NCBI GenBank assembly: GCA_004194705.1 | Contig: SADC01000191.1 | Coordinates: 62,001 to 126,000 of the forward strand | Length of the DNA: 64,000 bases | Direction: 5' to 3' | Source: Ditylenchus dipsaci | Lineage: Eukaryota; Nematoda; Chromadorea; Rhabditida; Anguinidae | Part shown: piece by piece, positions 43,515 to 63,662 of the stretch | Layout: every line of letters starts with the position of its first letter | Numbering within the stretch: position 1 is the first letter of the stretch | Translations under genes and position numbers: made by a program | The notes under the pieces: generated by a model | The model's database searches: none | What the model was told of the DNA's origin: nothing | What the model saw: only the letters and a program-made list of their open reading frames with translations

Positions 43515-44208
43515 GTCGCATTTTTTGCACATTTGTAAATCATGTTTAAACGACTTCTAAGTAATTTTTATATGCTTAAAACGATAAAAAAGTTGTTTTC
43601 TGACACTTTTCCACGTAAAAATAGATTTTTTGAAAAAAAATTCTTTGGCCAAAATAAGACTTATTGCCTTGGGGGACCAAGGCAAAACACCTTGTATTAA
43701 GGGATTCTACGCGTTTTGGTCACTGGAGCTGGGCAAAAAGAGTCGCTTAATGCATTTTTGATCAAGAGTCTTGCTCGGAATTATGTCTAAGGTAAGTGCG
43801 CGCGCGCATCTCTAACCAACCAAGCCCCCTGCGCCCCCTTCGGGGGCGCAGGGGGCTTGGTTGCTTGGGGTTAAGATGCGCACACCCACATATCTGAGAC
43901 ACAAATCACTCGTAAGTGACTCTGGATGCATAAAAATGTATGCATACCAGAGTTTCTTTATGCGGTAGGCCCCAGTCAACAAAACTATGTTCAAATTCCA
44001 TCTTTTTGTGGTATCCAGGTACCCTTTCAGGTTGGATTGCCTTGGTCCCCAAGGAAAAAAGTCGAACTTTAGTCAAAAAAAGTTTTTTTCTAAAAATCCA
44101 TTTTTGTGTGGAAAAATGTCAGAAAATAACTTTTTATCGTTTTAAGCATGTAAAAATTACTTAGGAGTCGTTTAAACATGATTTACAAATTAGTAAAAAA
44201 TGCGCGAC
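43515..44208. mobile_element. Foldback element with shared central module
   Basis: The arms are inverted: GTCGCATTTTTTGCACATTT, ATCATGTTTAAACGAC, TTGCCTTGGGGGACCAAGGC at left and their mirrors at right, ending TGCGCGAC. The centre (43.71-44.00 kb) is the GC-hairpin module GCCCCCTGCGCCCCCTTCGG also seen at 4.1-4.5 and 19.6-19.9 kb. A diverged partial copy of the right half lies at 44.46-44.75 kb. Confidence 0.7.
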
Positions 44209-44759
44209 TGTTTCAAAAAAAATTAACAAATATTTCAAAAATTAAACGGAAATTTTTTTCATCGCTAGACTAACCTGAAATTTTGACACCGAGTTCGTGT
44301 TCAGCATGCTAGATTCGCTATGTGAACTACTCTTAAAAATAAAAAGTCATCGTCAAAATTTGAATTCCTCTCGAGACAATAATTATTCAAATATATTTTA
44401 CAAATGACCGATTTTCGGGCAATTGCTGTCAATTGACCGAGTTTTATTTGACCGCGGTTAATTGGTCAACCCTACTCTGGATGCATAAAAATGTATGGAT
44501 ACCAGAGCTTCTTTATGCTGTGAGCCCAGTTAACAAAACTGTGTTCAAATTCCATCTTTTCGGGGTATCCAGGTACACTTTCAGGTTATATTGCCTTGGG
44601 GACCAAGGCAAAAAGTCGAATTTTGATCAAAAAATTTTTTTTAATTTTATTTTTTGTGTGAAAAAAATGTGAGAAAATAACTTTTTTATCGTTTTAGGCA
44701 TATGAAAACTAATTAGGAGTCGTTTAAACATAATTTACATATTACCACACCTCCCCGAA

Positions 44760-46567
44760 ACCTCTCTCTCCCCAAAGATTCCGTTTCTAAATCTCACAAT
44801 TCTCCGAATCACAAACAACCAAAGTTTGGGTCAAAAATGTCGATTTTCGAGATTTTCTGTCATGGGACAAAAACACCGTTTTACCCCCCAAAGTCGAAAA
44901 TAAAAAAAAACTTTTTTGAGGCGTTTTATATGTTAGACTAGTGTTGCGGTGCGATTAAACGGCGGTGAAAAGGAACGAGGGTCAACTGGCGGCCACCGAC
45001 TGGCGGCCATCCCAACTGGCGGCCCCCAACTGGCGGCTACTATGCCTACTACCTATTACCCCGACTATTAAAGGTACACAAATTACCTGTATGGTATCTC
45101 AACGTTCGAAAACACATCTTCTGACCGAACTAGCTGCGCCAGCGTGACCGCAGACTCTTGAGTTTTCACCTTCAATTATTTTCTGTGGTGATTTTATCAA
45201 TTCTTAAAAGCTTGCTTCCAAAAAAATTGTCATTAGCTGGAGTAAAAAAGTGAAAAGTTGATGATTGGACACTAATTAAACAATATTACGAAGAATGCAT
45301 GTGGAGCAAAAAAATATTTGTACAGTCAACCCTCGATTTAACGAAACTCTTGATTTCACGAACTTTTCTTAACGCTCATTTGGCCAGCGATCAAATAGAA
45401 TGACTAAAATTAACTCTTGATTTAACGAAACTCTCGGTTTAACGAATATTTTTGCCGGTCCCCAGGGGTTCGTTAAATCGAGAGTTGACTGTAGCAAAAA
45501 AAGTCCTTTTGCAGCAGACCAAATTTGTAACCAATAAAAATCTTTTTGCATAAAAAAACTCTTATGGTATTTTACGGCAATACTGTGGCAAGCCTGAACC
45601 GGCTGGATGAAAAAACCACATCGATGAAGGTTCATCAATATAATTTCATGAGGAAGCAGATAGAAATTTTTACACACCAAAATCACTTCATAAAAGCAAG
45701 ATAGCTAGCAAAGGTTTGACCCGGGAAGAAATGAGTACTATTGAGGGGTAGGATTTCAGTATTATTTAGGAACTGAGATATTTTGTGATTTCGATCTACA
45801 TTATTTTATACAACCGTATGCTGAAAATGACGGCAAGAAGCTACATTTGGAGTGTGAGGTTGCAAATGAGTATGTAAATAAAATCGGGAAAAAAAGTCAG
45901 TTACAGGATACTACCAAAAAGTTCTCGGTTAGTCTTGGGTAGGATGTCATGGAATTGGACATCGTAGAAGGTTTTTGAAATGCTAGCTCTAACTTTACAC
46001 AAACTTTTCAACTGTATAATAAGTCAAATGAAAGCCTGGAACCTTGGCTACATTTTGACACTAAACTTGTAAATAAAAGTATAAAAAATTAAGGTCTGCT
46101 AGTTGAACCTGTGACCTATGGCGATGCGTATATAAAGTTCCCCTCACCCCTTTTTCTGATTTTAAAAAGTTCAACTGTTCATTATAGGTATTGAAAAGGC
46201 TAGTCAAACTGAGCTTTATGTGTGTCCTCAACTAGGAAAGCTGGAATTTCATGGTGAACTTTACGTGGCTTTCTAAAATTTTTTCTTTATTATACGCAGA
46301 CCCACATACCCATCACTAATTTTATTTCTTGTTTTTTAAATAAACTATAATGACATAGTCTCTGGCAGCTCCTTTTTTGGGACCCTCTGCTGTCCCTGGA
46401 CGCAGACACTGCCCTAAGATATGCTTACCTACCTGTTTGCTAACTAACTAACCAAGTAACTAAAGATTACCCTAACATAAAAAATTAGGCAAAACACTCA
46501 AAACAGTATTTATAGGCTTATATGTCATATATATCAGTATCATACAATGGGTTCATTTACTTCGTGC
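44760..46567. other. Intergenic, no gene seen
   Basis: Contains CAACTGGCGGCC repeats at 44.98-45.03 kb and a Tigger-like MITE at about 45324-45492 (TACAGTCAACCCTCGATTTA...AATCGAGAGTTGACTGTA). No coding exon was recognised. Confidence 0.4.
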
Positions 46568-48480
46568 TTATGTGGATTCTTTAGCGTGACTGTCGGCTGG
46601 CACATCCTCAGCAAAAGCCCATTCATTCTTCTGATATCCCTCTTTGCAATGGCCAAGCATGCTGATCTTTCGGCTGTCCACGTAGCGATAGCAGTCTTGA
46701 ATCTAAAAATTGTGTAAGGAAGTAAAGACTTTAGGTAAAAGTAAAGACTTATAGTAAAGACTTTTCAACTAAAAACCATAAAACACCTACTTCTTGCTTC
46801 AGCTTGGTCAGGTCGACATTATCCAACTTGTTTTCCAGCAGGTGACTGAGCTTTTCAGTGGCCATCTCCAAGTTGTTTTGATTTGCTTCAAAGATTTCGG
46901 ATGAATTGTTCTTCTGGAGATAGTAAGCGAAGGCGTAGCTGTACATCATGATCATGCGGCACTCTCTTAGAACATCCACAGCCTTGAGCAGATATTGCGC
47001 ATCAGTCCACGTAACTCCCTGTGACTGCATGTGAACGATCTTTAGATTGACTTCAGCCACCAACTACAAAACACAGAAATGATCCCGTTGTTCAAAAAAA
47101 AATGGAGACCTTATTTTCGAGGCTCAAGCTCAATCGGTGATTAGCGAAGCGATTGTAGTAGTGAAGATAGCGTGCCAGTTCAGCTCTTGACTGCTCTTGA
47201 CTTGTTCGCGCTTTCGTGGATTGCTCATCATTGAAACGATTGCAGGAATAATAGCCAGAACCATGCTCGCTCCAAGGGCCCAAACAAATCCAGCAGAACT
47301 CATTGCAGCAATTCAGATTCTTGCACGTCATATGATTGCAGCCTCCATTCTTCTCGATGATACCCTAAAAAATTGAGCATACCTTTGAATCGGAAAATTG
47401 AAATCATACCTTGCATTTCGGACACTCCTTCGTGTTGGCCATGATGTAGTTTGCTGTCTCGCTGTCATCTGAGCACTTCTTCAACCATTGACGTATGCGG
47501 GTACAATCCAGTGGATAGTGCCAGGGCTGGTATTTAACTACAGTTAGAGTTTATAAACGCATAGAGTCTAACCTGCTGGCACTGGAAGCAATACTTGAGG
47601 CCACAGGCACAGCTGATTGCAGTCCACTGTTCGGAAGATAGTTTAGAGAACCGATTACAGCCGTCCGCGGGGCATGCAGCTATTTGCTTCTTGTGCTAAA
47701 ATTGATCGGTAGATTCAATGAAAATATCAAAATATGGGCACCTGAACAAAAGATTTTATCAAAAGCTTCTTGTACTTGGCTGACACTTCTGAACTGCCGG
47801 CAAGCGAAAACACGGAATCGTTGTCTAACAGAGACTTGCATTTGAATTCTGGGCACAGGATCAAGAAATTGCCACCCAAGACCTGAAATAGGATACTGAA
47901 ATACTGAAGACAGAAATTCATAGACTCACAACTTTCGACAGATACTGACTCCAGCATTCACCGCAGAAGAAATGGCCACATTGGAAACCGGTCAGTGACT
48001 TGTCTTCGGAACATATGCCACACTCATTGACTCCTTCCTTCACCGATTTGCAGCTCAGACCCGTCGCTGGTAGCTGAAGAGCCAGAAAGAATCCAGCTGG
48101 ATCACCTCCCTCGAAGAACCTGAAACAAATTTAATGACCAGCTAGTCCACACATAAATGCCGTCGAAAAAACTTACTTTTCGGTGAAAAAATCTTTGTCC
48201 CACTTGTAGAACATTATGGCGGTATTCAGTATTGACGAAGCGTAGATCTTCCCCAGAACTTCATGGACTTCCTGAACGATTCGACTCATTTCTCCGTTGA
48301 TTTCAGCTTCTGAGATGATCTGAAAACAGAAGTAGAAATGAATGTATGTGATTAACACTGCTTAGAGCTTACGGCATAGCTGCTGGCCTTGGTTACAGAA
48401 TCGACGAGCACAATTTGCTGAGCGGGAACATCATCAGTTTCAACGTCCTCTGACACATCATTGGAGTGAGTCGCAGCCAT
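46568..48480 (-). CDS. ari-1: Ariadne-1 RBR E3 ubiquitin ligase (9 exons)
   Basis: Exons 5' to 3': 48373-48480, 48177-48319, 47930-48119, 47742-47882, 47573-47695, 47410-47526, 47110-47364, 46791-47063 and 46568-46702, total 1485 nt, 494 residues plus TAA, with all phases consistent. An acidic N-terminus and a UBA-like segment ([10 protein letters not shown]) precede RING1 ([20 protein letters not shown]...CW), the in-between-RING domain (CPADGCNRF...[12 protein letters not shown]) and RING2 ([19 protein letters not shown]). The Cys in GGCNHMTC is the expected catalytic thioester Cys, and FCWICLGPW follows. The C-terminal Ariadne domain is present ([31 protein letters not shown]). The family takes ubiquitin from E2s such as UBE2L3 and acts with neddylated cullin ligases. 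The ATG follows a TTTTTTAG acceptor by 10 bases, consistent with trans-splicing. Confidence 0.96.
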
Positions 48481-48699
48481 AGTTTCGGAGCTAAAAAAAC
48501 ATAGTAAGAAACGTGTCATGCAACAAGAGACCAAAACAAAGAACATTATGACGCAGCCGCCCAAAGAAATTACAGAACACTCAAATGAATGGCAATCGCC
48601 TGTTCACAAATCTAGATTGAATTTCCAGAAGGTTAAATTTATTTGTCTCAACGCGAGACAAGTAATTTCAAACCAAAACGAATTTGGAGCACTTGGGAA

Positions 48700-48792
48700 T
48701 TGGACATTTTTCCGTTGGACATTTTTCCGCGGACATTTTTCCGTGGTCATTTTTCCGTCGGACATTTTTCCGTTGGACATTATTCCGCCACA
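48700..48792. repeat. Short array of GGACATTTTTCCG units
   Basis: Six to seven imperfect copies of a 14-bp unit (TTGGACATTTTTCCG). No gene; ORFs in three frames across it are artefacts. It lies upstream of the Ariadne gene. Confidence 0.75.
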
Positions 48793-49842
48793 TACGCCAC
48801 ATCCGCCGGCGCAAATCGGCTGACTGCGCAACTTGGCTGAATCCAGGGAGTAATGTTGGGGTAGTGGAACTTGTTTACTTTAGCGAGCTCTTTATACAAA
48901 ATCATACTTTTACTTCAGCAACTCACTTAGTTGATGCTCGGAAAACAATTAATAGACATAATTCCCAACAAACAAATTTGATTCCGTTCTAATATACGCT
49001 GGTTTATTCTGCGCTTGAAGCTTCGACTAAGTGAAAAAAGTTGACTTCACAGCAGGGTCCCCCGCAGGGGATTTTTTTTATCGGTATACCAATGACACAC
49101 AAGAAATACAATAGTCCCCTTCAATGTTGTTTCTTTCTATTGGCGATACAGTCTACTCTCTATAAAACACTATTTCGATACAAACCACTCTTGACACCGC
49201 CTAAACGCCTATACACCAAATTTTTTGGTTTTATTGAAGTGTAGAGTAGGAAAAAGTTTGAGCGATTACTACTATATCAGTTCTTTTCAACTCTCTCCCT
49301 ATGATATGGAAAAAATTCGGGTATCTTAATGACCTGAAATCCGAAACTAAAAATTATTTAATGGGTTTAGTTTCCATCTCTGATTGATGTGTACTAACGC
49401 TCTAGGCCACGTGAAAGCACCCATGATGCAGAGCAACCCCGAAGGGCCAAGGGCGAACTTTGATTTTCTTCTATAAGATGGTGCCCCTCTAAGCCGACAA
49501 ACCAAGATCATTATTCAAAGGTAGTGCCATGACACTGTCTTACTGAACACAATTAGCTTAACACTGGAAGTCCCGCCGGTGAGACCGGCAGCTTCTGGTG
49601 CAGAATTTCATGGGGAATCCGAATCTGCAAACTGTTTTTCAAAAAAGCCTGTTTGGCACAAGATTTCAACCAATTTCTTAATGTTGTCAAATGTGACTTG
49701 GGTATGTTCAGAAAATCAGGTGGTACTCAAACATTTCCTATACATATGCAAAATTTTTATGGCTCGTTAGAAAGGGCAGAGAACAAGCTTTCCAATGACA
49801 TATCGTTCACTTGTTTATGATAACTATATGTGGAATTTTTGC
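48793..49842. other. No gene seen
   Basis: Contains a TACGCTGG motif shared with other repeats near 49.0 kb and no recognisable exon. It separates the Ariadne gene from the MULE insertion. Confidence 0.35.
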
Positions 49843-49851
49843 CTAAAAAAA

Positions 49852-51585
49852 GGTTGTTACTCTTTTCGACCCACAAAAGTCTCCTTTCTTGAAACAAAAG
49901 TCTCTTTTCCTGCAACAAATTTGGGTCTGCAACAAAAGTCTCTTTTCCTGCAACAAAAATCTCTTTTCCTGCAACAAAAATCTCTTTTCCTGCAACAAAA
50001 TTATTTTTTTCCTGCAACAAATTTGACGATGTAACAAAAGTCTCTCTTCTTGAAACAAATTTGTCTTTTTCTGCACCAAATTACTCTTTTCTCTTTACGA
50101 ATCACTATTTTCTTACTGTGTTTTGCTATTTATTGCCTATATTTACAGATATCTTAAAAAGTTTAATATACAAACAAAGTCAATCATTAAAATCAGCCAG
50201 AGAAATCCAATCTAATTGCACGTAATTAACTTTTATTGGCAACCACTAACAAGAAAACACCGATAACAAGTCACACAAATCATAAATAACACCAACAATA
50301 ATTGTTTCAAAACAGACTCAAAGCTCTTCCGACCTGTCGCGTCCTTCCTCTCTTTATTGGCTTCTGCAGCATAAAGATTCTGCAAATCGGCGTACTTGAT
50401 GGCGTTAAAAAGACCCTCATAGGCGAACTTGCTTTCAGAGCTGCATATGCCGATGACCGTTGGATGAAAGCGCTTGTTCGCGTCTGAGAATCCAGCCACC
50501 TAAGAAATATTACTGATCTATTTTAAAAGACGATACTCTAGAACTTACAAGAACAGGATAACCGAGAAGATTAAGTTTGTACGTGGCATCAGTTTGGACG
50601 ATGTTTGATCTATGCTGCTTATTCATCAAACGGCGCGTTGTAAAGATCAAGAAGAACTGCCATTCCGAATAATTAGGCTCACCATGCTTCTTAGGCACCT
50701 CTCGCTTGCCAAATCCAATGCAGTACGGAGCGTCTTCAATAACCGGAATCGCCTTGTTGTCTTCGTACAACTTTTTGATATCTTCCAGACTGAGCTGCAC
50801 AGTGTACCTTCCTTCTCTGCCAAAATTGCCTTCTGTTTGGTGATCTGCTTTTCGGTCGGAGTCTTCAGTCCACGCAGCTTGGAGTCTTGCTTGGATTGCT
50901 CTTTCTGAAAACACGACGATCATCATTGATATCAAAAAAGTGAAGCAGCTAGACATACCTGAATATCCCTATGTATCTGACTGGCAGTCTTGTCCTTGTG
51001 ATTCGCAATCTGCTCCTTCATTTGTAAGCTGAGACCGTCTCTCTTTAGTGGTCGATGATTATTGTGAGCTCGCGCAGTCTGGATGAGAGCCTCAGAAAGA
51101 TCAATCTTCGTACGGATGCGCATCATGGCCGGGCAACTGTAAACTCCTGGATGATCATGATTAGAGAACTTGCAGACGAATTCCTCAGTATTCCACTTTT
51201 TTCCCGGTCTCCTTTGAAGCGTATAATCAAAAATACATAGAGTGTAATTACTTGAAAATATAAATTTCTTACTTCTGCCACCGGAATCCGTGTTGCATCA
51301 TCAATTCTCGGCGCTGTTCTTCTGTCGAGCACTTTACTTGTGTTTGCCAGTCAAGTGCAGTTCCACGAGTCATCTGATCTTGCAATATATTGTCTAAATA
51401 TTCTCTGTTTACTTGACCTGATAAAATGAGGGAAAAGGTTGAGATAAACAGAAAGAAAATCATGAAAAGGGTAATTTGTTGTAGGAAAAAAGTAATTTTG
51501 TTGCAGGAAAAGAGATGTTTGTTGCAGGAAAAGAGACTTTTGTTGCAAGAAAGGAGACTTTTGTGGGTCGAAAAGTATTTCAACC
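49852..51585 (-). mobile_element. Mutator-like element (MULE), 1734 bp
   Basis: Terminal inverted repeats begin GGTTG(T/A)(T/A)...CTTTTCGACCCACAAAAG and continue into CTCCTTTCTTG(A/C)AACAAAAG for about 70 bp with few mismatches. A 9-bp duplication, ctaaaaaaa, lies immediately outside both ends (49843-49851 and 51586-51594), the length typical of MULEs, although its A-run makes it a weak marker alone. The repeats contain arrays of TCTCTTTTCCTGCAACAAAA. Between them, on the minus strand, is a partial transposase gene (separate entry). Confidence 0.85.
50233..51417 (-). pseudogene. MULE transposase, partial and frameshifted
   Basis: Exons 51273-51417, 50959-51211, 50549-50904 and about 50233-50499. 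An N-terminal Cys/His domain (VKCSTEEQRRELMMQHGF, then FVCKFSNHDHPGVYSCP) resembles the FLYWCH/WRKY-GCM1-type finger of MULE transposases. It is followed by KLRGLKTPTEKQ, the segment LSLEDIKKLYEDN, and the start of the catalytic core NIVQTDATYKLNLLGYPVL with GFSDANKRFHPTVIGI. The Asp in QTDATYKL is probably the first catalytic residue. The second Asp and final Glu are absent, because the frame ends before them. Exon 3 is 356 nt where 357 is needed, so a one-base shift occurs between KAILAEKEG and YTVQLSLED. It is not expected to make an active transposase. Confidence 0.75.
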
Positions 51586-51867
51586 CTAAAAAAACTTTTG
51601 TGTCATTTTTTCTAAAAAGTTTTTTTTTTATTTAAATGTGAAAAATTAGATGTGATAGAGCCGTTTGTTCAGCAAAACCCACATATCATTTGGAAAAGAA
51701 ATTTAAACTGCACCAAAAAATGCTTTGAAGTTAAACAAAATAAAGTCTTTAGAGTGTTATGCGACAGTTAAAAAAAACTAATAATTATTCAAAAACGTGA
51801 AACTTGTTCGTCACTAGACCAACACGCAATTTGGACGCCGGATTCGTGTTCAGCACAGGGTACTGCA

Positions 51868-52046
51868 AAAGGTCCTAAAGCCTTTAAAATAGGACTATTT
51901 AGGACTAAAAAGTCCTGAAATAGTCCTATTTTTTTTCAAAATAGGACTAGTCCTAAATTCAAAAATAGTCCTAAAATATGACTATTTCAAAAATAGTCCT
52001 AAAATAGTACTATTTTAAAAATAGTCCTATTTCAGGACTATTTTTT
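51868..52046. repeat. Array of AGTCCTAAAATAGTCC units
   Basis: Tandem and inverted copies of AGTCCTAAAAT/AGGACTATTT. No coding content. It lies between the MULE and the peroxiredoxin relic. Confidence 0.75.
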
Positions 52047-52294
52047 TCTGACACGAATTCTTTGCATTAGAAATTTACACTTTTATTGTATCTTTTGTTC
52101 GTTTTGTTCATTTTTTACAGTTTTCTCTATGCAAACCTTTTTTCGGGGAGGAATTTAGATTGGTGTAATTCAAATTGGTCCAATTAAGATTAGAAAAATT
52201 CAAATTGTTGCAAATTGTCTGTGAAAAATGAAAATTGAGATTAAATTTTGTATCCCAATTTTGATCCTGTATAATCTGTTTTCAGCTCTCAAAA

Positions 52295-53013
52295 ATGTCA
52301 AAAGCTTTTCTTGGCAAGCCCGCGTCTGTGGATGCTGTGGTTGGAAAAAACTTTAAGCGTCTATCGTTGGTTGATTTCCAGGGTAAGTATGTCGTGCTCT
52401 GTTCTACCTACTGGAATTGTAAGTCTTTCATTACTATTTCATGCCTTGTTTCTGTTTTCAAATTGTAGCACTTTTGTCTGGCCTACGGAGATTGTTAGCT
52501 TTTCAGTTCATTACGATGATTTCGTCGCCCTCAACGCTGTGGTTCTCGCTGCTTCGACTTATTCAAAGTTTTGCCATCTGGAGTGAAGCAACAAGTTTCG
52601 TAAGAATTATGGACTCGGTGAAGTGAAGATCCCGCTTATCGCTGATACGAACCCCAAGCTGTGCACAGATTATGGAGTGCTCAGAGAGGACGAGGAAGTC
52701 GCTTATCGGTTAGGTTTTTTTAGTTTCTCCTAATAACCAGTGCTCTATTTTATGTTCTATTTTTAGTGGCCTCTTCATTGTCGACCCTGAGGAAATCGTG
52801 CGCCAGATTTTTCAATTTCAATTTTCAGTGCAGGAAGAGCTTCGTCTGATTCAGGTAAGTTTTGCACTATTGATGATACCTGAATATTCCTTCTTTGTTT
52901 AGGATTTCAAAAACGCCGAGGAGCATGAAGAAGTCTGTCCAATCAATTATATGCAAGCAGGGGACACGATTAAACTGAAAGACAGCCAGAATTACTTCGG
53001 CAAGCATTCTTAA
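52295..53013 (+). pseudogene. prdx: 2-Cys peroxiredoxin relic lacking the peroxidatic Cys
   Basis: Segments 52295-52418, 52469-52708, 52767-52854 and 52903-53013 align along the whole of a typical 2-Cys peroxiredoxin: MSKAFLGKPA, FQGKYVVL, TFVWPTEIVSF, KIPLIADTNPKLCTDYGVLR, YRGLFIVDPEEIVRQI and HEEVCPINYMQAGDTIK. In active members TFV is followed by CP, where the Cys attacks peroxide; here the codon is TGG (52479-52481), Trp. The resolving-Cys motif EVCP remains. Three other lesions are present. The first splice junction gives the wrong phase by one base. An in-frame TGA (52584-52586) stands where the family has Trp. The NDLPVGRS region after RQI is replaced and shortened. Introns show it is not a processed copy. 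The start follows a TTTTCAG acceptor by 9 bases. Confidence 0.85.
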
Positions 53014-53028
53014 TTTGATTAGTTAATA

Positions 53029-53479
53029 CAGGGCGTGTCAAAATTACGCGCACTTTTTTAAAAAAATTGGCGAGGTAGCTCCTTGCCCGAGCTACAATCT
53101 AGACACACGCTTTTGCTCATCTAACGACACAGATATGAAAAGCCAACGAGTTCGCAGGTAGGAGTTCGAGTTCAACAATCTATAAAAAAATTTATTCCGC
53201 CCACAAATTCAACAACAACAGACAGTATACATAATAACAAATGATTACTGAAAATACAGGCATTGATTCTTCCCTGAAAGTCCTCCACGGTTTTGTTGAT
53301 TGTGTCCTAGCCCAGATATGACCACTTCACTTGCAAAGCACGCTTGAGAACCTGAAAACATAAATAAGCAGCTTAAACGCAATAATTGCAAACTTAGCGG
53401 TCTAAATTAATCAAGAAAATGAATTTTTCATTTGATACAAAAATTTTGAAAAAAGTGCGCGTAATTCTGACACACCCTG
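53029..53479. mobile_element. Mariner-like non-autonomous element, 451 bp
   Basis: Ends CAGGGCGTGTCAAAATTACG and the mirror CGTAATTCTGACACACCCTG, each flanked by TA (53027-53028 and 53480-53481). The terminal repeats extend for about 32 bp. No transposase. It lies 15 bp after the peroxiredoxin relic stop codon. Confidence 0.8.
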
Positions 53480-53481
53480 TA

Positions 53482-54747
53482 TGTTTGACATGTTGGCTTT
53501 GAGATAATTCAATATTCGGCTTTTGTCTTTGTGTCTTCACTGTTCTCGAGTTTTTTTTTTGAAATAAACAAGTTATCGACTAGCTTTTTACCAAATTATT
53601 CTTGTGTTGTTGTCATCAAACCTGGAATCATACTGGCGTGAGCAAGTTAATAGCGTTCGGAAAGAGGTCATTATACGATGTTAATGTCTTTATGGTGACC
53701 ACCCGCTGAAGTTTAGGGTGGTTTTTATATGTTTGGAAATATTTGGGTGGTTTTCAGTGGGTTTGAGCTATTCTAAGTGGTTATGAGTAGAAGAAAGCCG
53801 GAAAACTCAAACAGCCTAATGAAGTTAAAGGGGGTGTTTCATATATGCATCGCCCTAAGTCACAGTTTCGACTACTATTTGGCAGCACACCTTATTTTTC
53901 ATCTCTTTTTTCATTAATTCGGTATTATATCCAATTATATCCAACGAAATCATCAGCATTGAGTTTCACAGCATCTGGAGATTTGAATTCGAAAACACCT
54001 GAAAATGAGTGAAGCGATCTGAAAACAGAATTGGCCATTTGCCCATTTCAAAACCGTTGAATTTTTTGAAACAAGCTGCATATTGGTTAGAACTTGGTAT
54101 TTTTTTATTAAAATTCTGTCATCTTCCCCGCTTTTAATGTTTTGTTCTAATGTCTTTTTTCAATTTTTCAAATTTATTCTTTACAAATATTAAGATCTTT
54201 ATATTATAACTAGGGTTGTCGAATTTCGAACTTTTAATTCGAAATTCGAAACTTTTTTTTACCAACTTTTAATTCTGAGTATACCGTATTTTCTCTATTA
54301 AACGCCCGGGCGTTTATTTTTCAACCCTTAAAAAATCGGAAAAAAATTATTTCGATTTTGAGATTTTTGGGTGCTCAACCAAAATCTGAAAAGTGGAATT
54401 AGGTAAACTCGTGCTAATTAAGAAAACGCAAAAAACAGATTTGCAAAATTATTTTTGGGCTGAGATATAGGTCACTGAAGGGGGCGTTTATTAGAGAGGG
54501 GCGTTTCTTGAAGAGGGGGCGTTTAATAGAGAAAATACGGTAGATTGTAAAATCAGATTTACAATCCGATGCCAAAAATCGGCCGTAAAAAAATTTCGAG
54601 TTTCGAATTTCGAATTAAAAGTTCGAAACTCGACAACCCTAATTATAACTAAACTTTGCTTAGCAACATTCTGTACCCTGTTTCATAAATCCCAAAAATT
54701 GTTTAGTCACAACAGATTTAGTACTTAAAATTAATAAATAAACAAGT
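53482..54747. other. Intergenic, no gene seen
   Basis: Contains an inverted TTCGAATTTCGAA/AATTCGAAATTCGAA pair around 54.22-54.64 kb and, within it, TACCGTATTTTCTCTATTAA...AATAGAGAAAATACGGTA, an element of the ATACGGTA family found repeatedly in this window. Confidence 0.45.

Positions 54748-63662
<8,915 letters not shown>

Noticed and set aside
49852..51585. CRISPR-like array in the TTTCCTGCAACAAAA repeats
   Set aside because: Units are contiguous without unique spacers, occur as mirror copies at transposon ends, and the genome is eukaryotic.
52479..52586. TGA read as Trp (alternative genetic code) or selenocysteine in the peroxiredoxin
   Set aside because: TGG encodes Trp throughout the intact genes, and the aminotransferase, Cys-rich peptide and 308-residue genes all end in TGA. 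The TGA is not at a catalytic Cys position, so a premature stop is simpler.
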